Both the position numbers and the translations under genes were made by a program. Under the pieces are notes generated by a model. It saw only the letters and a list, made by a program, of their open reading frames with translations, searched no databases and was not told the DNA's origin. From assembly GCA_029881175.1 (NCBI GenBank), contig JAOUNC010000044.1, positions 1 to 11,798 on the forward strand: 11,798 bases of DNA, read 5' to 3'. Shown here one piece after another: positions 7,201 through 11,798 of this stretch. Position 1 is the stretch's first letter. Every line of letters starts with the position of its first letter. This DNA is from Nitrospirota bacterium. Lineage in GTDB: Bacteria; Nitrospirota; Nitrospiria; Nitrospirales; UBA8639.

Positions 7201-8319
7201 ACCCTGGCGTTCGATCCTTCTGGAGATCATGTTATTGGGGGAACCAGTGAGGGCACGATACTCTTGTGGTCGATGAATCACATATCGAATGCACCTCAAA
7301 TACTCACCGGACATTCCGCCGGTGTGCTATCAGTCACGGTGAGCCCCGATGGGCAACGCCTCGCTTCCGGAAGCCTGGACTCGACGATTCGCCTATGGAA
7401 CCTTTCGCAACCAGATACCCACCCTCGCCTTCTTCAAGCGCATACTAAAGGCGTCACGAGCCTGGCGTTCCGCCACGATGGAAAACAACTGGCATCTGGC
7501 AGCCAAGACAATACAGTGAGATTATGGAATTTGACCAACGACCAACTCCAGTCAACAACCCTGGGAACGCATGCTGGGCGGGTCAATGCCGTTGTCTATA
7601 CGCCTGATGGCAGGACCCTTCTCTCAGGTGGAGATGACCTCACCCTCCGAGTATGGGACCTCCAACGAACAGAGAGTCCACCGAAAATCTTACAAGGTCA
7701 CCAACAAAGTATTTCAACTGTGGCGGTTCATCCGTCTGGATGGATGGTTGCCACTGGCAGTCGTGATCGCAAAATTGGCCTGTGGAATCTTCGCCAATCA
7801 CTGACTCCTCCGACCTTTTTGTCAGGATCCGAGGGACGAATATCACAAGTCCAATTCAGTCCCGATGGAACATCCGTGTCCTCAGTCAGCGCTGATAAAG
7901 CCTTGCGCATTTGGAATTGGCAAGAACCCACTCAACCACCGATTCAATTTTCCCGGCACAAGGGAACATTAGAGGCCATTGCCATCAGTCCTGACGGGCA
8001 CACCATTGCCGTTGGTGGAAGTAGCCAAAGCGTAACGCTTTGGTCTGGCACAGAAATCCTTGCTCATACCGTGTGCGATACCGCGAAAGAAAATCTCTCT
8101 TTTTCGGAATGGAAACAATTGGTGGGAGAAGAAATTCCCTATGAACGAACCTGCCCCAACCTGCCCTTGCACCCCTCATTCATCGAAGAAGGGAAACGCC
8201 TTGCCAAAGAGGGATTTCGCATCCAAGCACAAACCATTTTTGAACGGGCCAAGCAACTCGACCCCTTTTTGGATTTGGATCCCAAAAAAGAAGTGGAAAA
8301 GTTAGCAGCAAAATCCTAG
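4234..8319 (+). CDS. Membrane-anchored AAA-like ATPase with coiled coil and seven-bladed WD40 propeller
   Basis: This 1361-residue multidomain protein starts at the only plausible codon, the ATG at 4234, preceded by a weak AGGA. Residues about 15-360 form a STAND/AAA-like ATPase domain. The P-loop is HSPQMGKSS (45-53, Lys51), which lacks the usual first glycine. Walker B is LVLFIDEIE (138-146, Asp143-Glu144). KGHPYLTQLLCQLLEE (241-256) is a helix typical of AAA_35-like proteins. One hydrophobic span follows at 382-400, then a long Gln/Glu/Leu-rich coiled coil (about 440-889) and a Ser-rich linker. Seven WD40 blades occupy about 977-1272, with blade-closing Trp at 1012, 1055, 1098, 1141, 1184, 1227 and 1270. 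The tail contains CDTAKENLSFSEWKQLVGEE and a TPR-like helix pair. Single-span topology suggests a cytoplasmic ATPase and an extracytoplasmic coiled coil and propeller; this is inferred. STAND proteins are ATP-driven signalling scaffolds. No partner effector is adjacent, so its specific role is unknown. Confidence 0.9.
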   Translation: MAPKNHPGFSSGRTVKARKLQYIQRPADAELLDHCQNGRPAYILHSPQMGKSSLIAHTAEQLNATSHHAVLIDLSQFSIPPREKDWFHNIVRILDDSLDLSTDIMSWWEKPAVFALPPHLRLTQLLTEVILPETTHPLVLFIDEIERTVTLPFREHFFEWLTNLYESRATHSILYRLSFIVCGVATPSQLIPEGGPSLFQWSHRVVLSDFSREEALPLSEGLSFPTDAANEIVTWVYRWTKGHPYLTQLLCQLLEEQHHMTWLEEEVDECIQDFIVSPQGIREPHFQFVRTALTEPDANGVSLLEPYLDLLEGKIDNLKNNQHALDQLRLVGVLREDEEEIAIRNPLYQEVFPLSWVKYHLHPPTSTTRSDLLSSPAPRHSYVMAASVLLIGIGLLMWFFRAPVSLPPSETSQQVDSASKTSSSELQAITEVPETLQQPEALTRAQEHIQELEATIARYQQLSTDESQSLRAQRTQLETQLASKDNAISDLQARVQTLESALTDQQDAHAHTIASLQTERAQWQTKATTNAKELNATLEEVKNLQMAVLKQSPLDPSEITKLMTARSHLETQLKTANTELALAHERARELDSLLTQQKELVQAENQRHMEDRARLETRIKELGTTVADIRKTLSTKEATAREQESLAKSELSRLQQDRAKYQNLLSASQQELSSLKNQTAKLETSLAQNIQAMQEDAKERATLTANLQEIRSKESRTDNRLSQLEALLAQERETATKTLSTVQQERDQLQTQLSQAQRELNSTKTQVATLGDQLSTVGAQAEHSQNALKAIHASSSEQTRRTEERVTELASVRSTLQTELQESQTALTQAQERIRQLESNSRKITEAQASLRKTTEERDSYSQKLQGTQQQLAKAQDQIKRLEQSLRAESSAAKIGGAGDSRSSTSANSLSPYSPNEEDTVKAVSSITAKLTQSPSPIKSETARLLWARQAYVLNLRTQGTQWSTIDHALRNGLHASPIRLTGITGRIHTLAFDPSGDHVIGGTSEGTILLWSMNHISNAPQILTGHSAGVLSVTVSPDGQRLASGSLDSTIRLWNLSQPDTHPRLLQAHTKGVTSLAFRHDGKQLASGSQDNTVRLWNLTNDQLQSTTLGTHAGRVNAVVYTPDGRTLLSGGDDLTLRVWDLQRTESPPKILQGHQQSISTVAVHPSGWMVATGSRDRKIGLWNLRQSLTPPTFLSGSEGRISQVQFSPDGTSVSSVSADKALRIWNWQEPTQPPIQFSRHKGTLEAIAISPDGHTIAVGGSSQSVTLWSGTEILAHTVCDTAKENLSFSEWKQLVGEEIPYERTCPNLPLHPSFIEEGKRLAKEGFRIQAQTIFERAKQLDPFLDLDPKKEVEKLAAKS

Positions 8320-8481
8320 CCCATTTTTAAGGACCAGAGCTTTTCAGTCACACCTTCATTTTCCCCACTTTGCTGCGCCAATTTGTGATGAGAAAAACTG
8401 AAGGGAGATGCCCCCCTTTCTTTACTCCCTCCTCCCATGAACTCCAAAATAAAACCGATCAGCCCTTAGCCCTAAAATTTT
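8320..8481. other. Intergenic region after the large ATPase gene
   Basis: About 160 bp without a supported gene follow the stop at 8319. The only structure noticed is AAGGG (8401-8405) facing CCCTT (8414-8418), followed by TTCTTT. This could be a weak terminator for the + strand gene. No promoter or repeat was recognised. Confidence 0.35.
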
Positions 8482-8703
8482 TCAAATAATTGCAAGAAGG
8501 TGCCTGTAGCAGAACGGATGGGATTGCCACGAGCAATTGAGACGCGTTTCAAGGCCAGAGTAGGAGGGGCCGGTCGACAGGCAACGCTTCACAGCATCCA
8601 GATTTCCTTCAGTAGCATGGTGAACGGTTCCCACCAGAACCTTACCTGAGGATCCCTGTTTCAGAGAAATGTCAACTTCGTACTGCCCCTTAACTACACG
8701 CAT
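8482..8703 (-). CDS. Doubtful small ORF, possibly frameshifted
   Basis: A 73-residue open frame begins MRVVKGQYEVDISLKQGSSG and continues with VGTVHHATEGNLDAVKRCL, which reads like a genuine beta-rich protein sequence. I do not recognise a family. Its final 19 residues (LNCSWQSHPF onward) look much less protein-like. The +1 frame over the same bases reads VSIARGNPIRSATGTFLQL and then FEKF before a TAG at 8472-8474, which looks more natural. This would be consistent with a one-base insertion near 8540 that shifted the original end out of frame. No Shine-Dalgarno sequence precedes the ATG at 8703. It may be a real small gene, a broken remnant, or a chance ORF. It runs in the same direction as the PEP-CTERM gene upstream, with a probable terminator between them. 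Confidence 0.35.
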   Translation of the reverse strand: MRVVKGQYEVDISLKQGSSGKVLVGTVHHATEGNLDAVKRCLSTGPSYSGLETRLNCSWQSHPFCYRHLLAII

Positions 8704-8760
8704 TCGCGATCTGGGGTGCTAGTTGAAAATTCTAAACTGAGCAGGGGGGCTTCATTCGAT

Positions 8761-8807
8761 AAAAAGAGGAGTCTCCACAAACCCAATAAGGAAGAAAGGT
8801 GAGACTC
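8761..8807 (-). terminator. Candidate intrinsic terminator after the PEP-CTERM gene
   Basis: On the minus strand GAGTCTC (8801-8807) pairs with GAGACTC (8769-8775), a perfect 7-bp stem. It is followed by CTCTTTTTAT (T-run at 8761-8765), as in a Rho-independent terminator. The loop of 25 nt is long, which weakens the call. It lies about 30 bp past the stop codon at 8836. Confidence 0.4.
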
Positions 8808-8835
8808 AGATTACCTGAGGGATATCATTATGAAA

Positions 8836-9609
8836 TCAGAAGGTGGAATGAGACGCAGGCCAGAACTTTCTTGCAGCGAGTAACCCCACTACCCCTGTTC
8901 CAAGTAAGAGCAAGGAGTTCGGTTCTGGGATAGGCGGAGTGCTTGGCTCCACAATTGAGGGAGGAGGAAAATTAAAGCGATCGGTATCAACTGAAAAGAC
9001 AAACTGTTTGTCTTTCGCCAACTGGCCACCATTCAAAAATTTGATTTGCAAGTTTCCAAACAAATCCCCACAAAAAGGTTTCGTGGTCAAATCACTGCAT
9101 GCTGTGTCCCCGACAAGACCCACGGGCTGAGATAATGTGGCTTCTGCATCCAAATCTGCACCATTGAGAAGTGTCAAAAGGGCACCGAATCCGGAAGCTT
9201 CAGTCACCTTCGGGTCGGCAACAATGTCAAAAACGGTGTTTCCAGAAATAGCATCAATGGAAAATCCAACGATCCCAACACCTGAATTGTTTGTTAACGT
9301 CCATGGGGTATTTGATTTCGTGTCACCGGCCTGGATAATGGACCAATCTGTTTGTTGAATGCCTCCGCTGGTGGGCCCAATTGCAGTCCAAGTGCCAGTC
9401 TGGGTCGTATTATCAGCAAAAGAAACGGTGACATTCATTCCTGCCATCTCATTCCCCGTTACCTCAATATCACTTAAACTAGTAGCGGTTTTCGGATCAG
9501 TCGTATCCTGCATGACAGCAAGACTATCTGCCCATACATCAGCCACGCCTAGAGGACCTAACACAAAACTCAAAATAAATACTGATAGAAAGGAAAAATT
9601 ACGTGCCAT
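8836..9609 (-). CDS. PEP-CTERM sorting domain-containing exported protein
   Basis: The protein is 257 residues from the ATG at 9609, with a GAGAG ribosome-binding sequence 7 nt upstream. A GTG two codons earlier (9615) lies too close to that site. The N terminus is a clear signal peptide (hydrophobic FSFLSVFILSFVLG; probable cleavage after VWA at residue 27). The C terminus holds a PEP-CTERM signal: PEP at 228-230, a hydrophobic helix SLLLLGTGVVGLLAA (232-246), then Arg-Lys. In this system an exosortase recognises and processes the tail of proteins exported to the envelope, often near exopolysaccharide or biofilm genes; no exosortase is in this window. The mature part is rich in Thr, Asp, Gly and Asn, beta-sandwich-like, with one CX8C pair (CSDLTTKPFC) that may form a disulphide. 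Its ligand or function is unknown. It is transcribed in the same direction as the large exported protein at 9797-11798. Confidence 0.9.
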   Translation of the reverse strand: MARNFSFLSVFILSFVLGPLGVADVWADSLAVMQDTTDPKTATSLSDIEVTGNEMAGMNVTVSFADNTTQTGTWTAIGPTSGGIQQTDWSIIQAGDTKSNTPWTLTNNSGVGIVGFSIDAISGNTVFDIVADPKVTEASGFGALLTLLNGADLDAEATLSQPVGLVGDTACSDLTTKPFCGDLFGNLQIKFLNGGQLAKDKQFVFSVDTDRFNFPPPSIVEPSTPPIPEPNSLLLLGTGVVGLLAARKFWPASHSTF

Positions 9610-9648
9610 GGCCACACTCTCTGTTTTTTATAAGAATAATAAAGGGCT

Positions 9649-9678
9649 ATCATATCCATTTTGCATAAAATATAGCAA
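9649..9678 (-). promoter_or_regulatory. Possible promoter of the PEP-CTERM gene
   Basis: On the minus strand TTGCTA (9673-9678) and TATGAT (9649-9654, five of six matches to TATAAT) are separated by 18 bp. Transcription would start about 35 bp before the ATG at 9609. The surrounding DNA is AT-rich, so chance matches are likely. Confidence 0.35.
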
Positions 9679-9752
9679 TCTGACTCAATAGGATAGAAGT
9701 CTCACATTCTAGAAGCAAAGCCTTCCAACTAGAATGAACCACGAAAAATATA

Positions 9753-9776
9753 AAATAATTTTATTTTCAATTATTT
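9753..9776 (-). terminator. AT-only hairpin after the large exported protein gene
   Basis: AAATAATT (9753-9760) and AATTATTT (9769-9776) form a perfect 8-bp stem with an 8-nt loop, followed on the minus strand by TATATTTTT. It starts 20 bp past the stop codon at 9797. With no G-C pairs the hairpin would be weak, so termination is uncertain. Confidence 0.3.
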
Positions 9777-9796
9777 ATAGAAACCTTTTTGGCCAC

Positions 9797-11798
9797 TCAC
9801 TGAATGTGAATGGTTCCACCTGGTTGAATCTCTAAAATTGCCGACCCCGGTGTCACATTCACCTTATTGACACTACCATCGGCAAATGTTCCAGCATCAA
9901 CAAAGGGATTATAGCCGGCTGGAGCCATGAAATTGGCACGGTCCCCGGCGACCATCAAGTTTGTGTCAGAAAATGGGGCAAAACATCCCCCACTTCCACA
10001 TAAGCTATTGGAAATATTCACTATATTGGTGCCCGTACCAAAGTCAACCAAGGATCCACCGGTCAGAGAGAATAGAGAACCTGTCCCGCCAACACTGACA
10101 AAGACTCCATTGATATTCGCGATACTATTTCCTTGCAAGGACAGTAACGCTCCGCCTGTAACCAACATTTGCCCCCCACCGGTCACATTAAACAAATTCC
10201 CATGAACCGTGAAGGAACTCGCATCCATACGAATGAGGGCATCTCCCGCCACCAGATTGGCGACAACGTTGGCGTTTTTCCCTCCAATTTGACCAAAATC
10301 AGATGTGGTCTCCATCGTTCCTCGAATCATAGCCAGTAGCGGCGAGGTGGCCTCTAACAAGGCCTGATCCAAAATTCCAGTCTGGCCTGCTGATGCGGTG
10401 GATGCCACCACCACTCCCGTTTCCACCTTCGCACTGCTGTCGATGATTTCTATGATTGGAGGAATGTCTGGACGGACGATATCATTGCCATTGATATCTT
10501 TTCCGATCACTGGTGGACTTTGAGGCCCGGTTAATTGTGAGTCCACAATCGCCAGCAATGCTGTAGAGGCAAATGGATTAGGCAAGGGTTGAATGTGACT
10601 CCTGTCCAACAGCGCTAAAGCTCGATCTTCAAGTCGGACAATCGCTGGATCTCCAGGATTTCCCAGGAAGGACAAGGCTGAGCTTTCAACTCTTTTTCCT
10701 ACAAGGGACCCCATCCCTGCAAAACTTGAAGCCGTAGCTTCTTGTCGAGCTAGAGAGACCGTCGTATTCACCAAGACTACGCCATTTTTTAACGTCACTT
10801 CCCGAGTGGCTCCAGGTAAGCCAAGAGCGGGGTCAATGGTCGAAGAACTTCGCGCCTGAATACTGCCATCAATGCCTGAATCTGATTCAGGATTCCCAAA
10901 AGTTCCTTGATCTCCTATGGCCAAAATTATCTCAAAACAATCTAAGAGGGTTGAGCAAGGTTCGGCCGCCCCATTTTCCGGAATTCCAGCTAAAAAGTCA
11001 TTGGGATTGACCGAGGTTGAGCGGGCGAATTGTGCTAATTGTTGGGCTTGATCATCTCGTGTCGGGCCTTCAACACCAAGTTGAACCGTAGGAGACCCAG
11101 GCTGATTAAAACTTGCAAATTGGAGGGGAAGGTTTTGGTTAGACGGAGTGGTTCCTCCAGACGGAATCAGCGAACTGATGACCAAACTACTCGATGGCGG
11201 AATTCCCATATGGGGAGCATCCACTTTAATTCCGCTGTCGACAATCAACAATTCTTTATTAGCGACAAAATTACTATCAAGAAATAACAGCGAACCAATT
11301 CCGCCACTCACGCCCTGAGGTGGGACTAAGGTCGTTAGAGTTTGCACATTGGTCCCCGGGCTAGGACTCCCACCTGATCCAGACCCTCCAGGTCCCGCTG
11401 GAGGAGGAACACTACCGCCGGCATTAGGCACTGGACTTGTCCCATCAAAGCCAGCACAAAATTCTGGGGTTCCTGTGCAGGGTAAAATACCGGAGTCAGG
11501 GGGTAGTCCTCCAGGCCCATTGGCTCCTTGAATAGCCCCCGCCAAGAGAAGGCCTGTTGTGGCTAAAATAATATCTTCATCCACTTCACCTTCATCAGGA
11601 TCAGAGCCAAGCAACGCTTCTTCCAAAGCTAACGCCTGTCTCATTTGTTTTTTGGCAATCAGTTTTTTGACCGACTCTGGAATTTCACAATGCGGCCCTA
11701 CAGCACAGATCACACGCCAATCGACTATCTGATATTTATCTCCCATGGCTCGCAAGGCCCCATTAAGAAATCCCACACATTGTCCAGCTGGGACCTCC
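9797..11798 (-). CDS. Large Gly/Ser/Pro-rich probable exported protein, C-terminal 666 residues
   Basis: The frame is open to the window edge, where it reads EVPAGQCVGFLNGALRAMGD, so the gene begins outside. The GTG at 11776 is probably an internal Val rather than the start. Visible residues 1-75 are compact and charged. After a hydrophobic stretch (about 76-90), a Gly/Pro/Ser-rich linker (about 92-150) leads into a long low-complexity region rich in Ser, Thr, Val, Gly, Asn and Asp. Its last 180 residues have short repeated strands such as LVAGDALIRMD, FNVTGGGQMLVTGGALLSL and FSLTGGSLVDFG, suggesting a beta-helix or beta-solenoid like filamentous adhesins. Four tight cysteine pairs (CX5C, CX6C, CX5C, CX4C) fit an oxidising, exported location. 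The edge sequence resembles the end of a FecR-type N-terminal domain as seen in large surface proteins, but this is inference. No PEP-CTERM, LPXTG or autotransporter signal is present at the C terminus (IQPGGTIHIQ). Function is unknown; surface or secreted structural protein is the best guess. Confidence 0.8.
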   Translation of the reverse strand, partial: EVPAGQCVGFLNGALRAMGDKYQIVDWRVICAVGPHCEIPESVKKLIAKKQMRQALALEEALLGSDPDEGEVDEDIILATTGLLLAGAIQGANGPGGLPPDSGILPCTGTPEFCAGFDGTSPVPNAGGSVPPPAGPGGSGSGGSPSPGTNVQTLTTLVPPQGVSGGIGSLLFLDSNFVANKELLIVDSGIKVDAPHMGIPPSSSLVISSLIPSGGTTPSNQNLPLQFASFNQPGSPTVQLGVEGPTRDDQAQQLAQFARSTSVNPNDFLAGIPENGAAEPCSTLLDCFEIILAIGDQGTFGNPESDSGIDGSIQARSSSTIDPALGLPGATREVTLKNGVVLVNTTVSLARQEATASSFAGMGSLVGKRVESSALSFLGNPGDPAIVRLEDRALALLDRSHIQPLPNPFASTALLAIVDSQLTGPQSPPVIGKDINGNDIVRPDIPPIIEIIDSSAKVETGVVVASTASAGQTGILDQALLEATSPLLAMIRGTMETTSDFGQIGGKNANVVANLVAGDALIRMDASSFTVHGNLFNVTGGGQMLVTGGALLSLQGNSIANINGVFVSVGGTGSLFSLTGGSLVDFGTGTNIVNISNSLCGSGGCFAPFSDTNLMVAGDRANFMAPAGYNPFVDAGTFADGSVNKVNVTPGSAILEIQPGGTIHIQ

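Noticed and set aside
11774..11776. A GTG start for the large exported protein at 11776
   Set aside because: The frame stays open to the window edge and the preceding residues read as normal protein (EVPAGQC), so the gene is treated as cut off at its 5' end.
1..11798. tRNA, rRNA, CRISPR array, transposase, integrase or toxin-antitoxin pair
   Set aside because: I looked on both strands and saw no cloverleaf, no spaced direct repeats and no recognisable protein of these types.

Overview
The window is a bacterial chromosomal segment of moderate GC content. Several things together suggest a Nitrospirota-like (Nitrospira-type) Gram-negative bacterium: a PEP-CTERM exported protein, a large STAND-like ATPase/WD40 protein, a short intergenic element with GGGGCTGTTGAAAAAA-type ends, and a REP-like palindrome. 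No ribosomal or other phylogenetic marker is present, so this assignment is inference from gene style and repeats only.

Left part (1-2929). The end of an endonuclease/exonuclease/phosphatase (EEP) superfamily gene runs in on the + strand and stops at 249. A perfect 19-bp REP-like palindrome lies between it and a convergent minus-strand pair. That pair is a ZnT9-like cation diffusion facilitator (2929 to 2003) followed 43 bp later by a GHKL-fold (MutL/MORC/Hsp90-type) ATPase (1959 to 367). The two are probably co-transcribed.

Middle part (2930-8319). A 458-bp gap holds a good sigma70-type promoter and a leader of about 115 nt for a small unknown protein (3391-3648). Next comes a 585-bp gene-poor stretch with a 146-bp MITE-like element (3860-4005) carrying an unrelated-looking nested repeat. 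The largest gene (4234-8319) follows. It encodes an N-terminal AAA-like ATPase, one membrane span, about 450 residues of coiled coil, and a seven-bladed WD40 propeller whose blade-closing tryptophans are all exactly 43 residues apart.

Right part (8320-11798). All coding here is on the minus strand. There is a doubtful, possibly frameshifted small ORF (8703 to 8482), a PEP-CTERM protein with signal peptide and sorting signal (9609 to 8836), and the C-terminal 666 residues of a large Gly/Ser/Pro-rich, probably exported protein that begins beyond the window edge. Both secreted proteins contain closely spaced cysteine pairs, and the two genes are probably functionally linked at the envelope.

No tRNA, rRNA, CRISPR array, transposase or integrase was found. 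The strongest candidate for something unusual is the membrane-anchored ATPase/coiled-coil/WD40 protein. The GHKL ATPase paired with a metal transporter is second.
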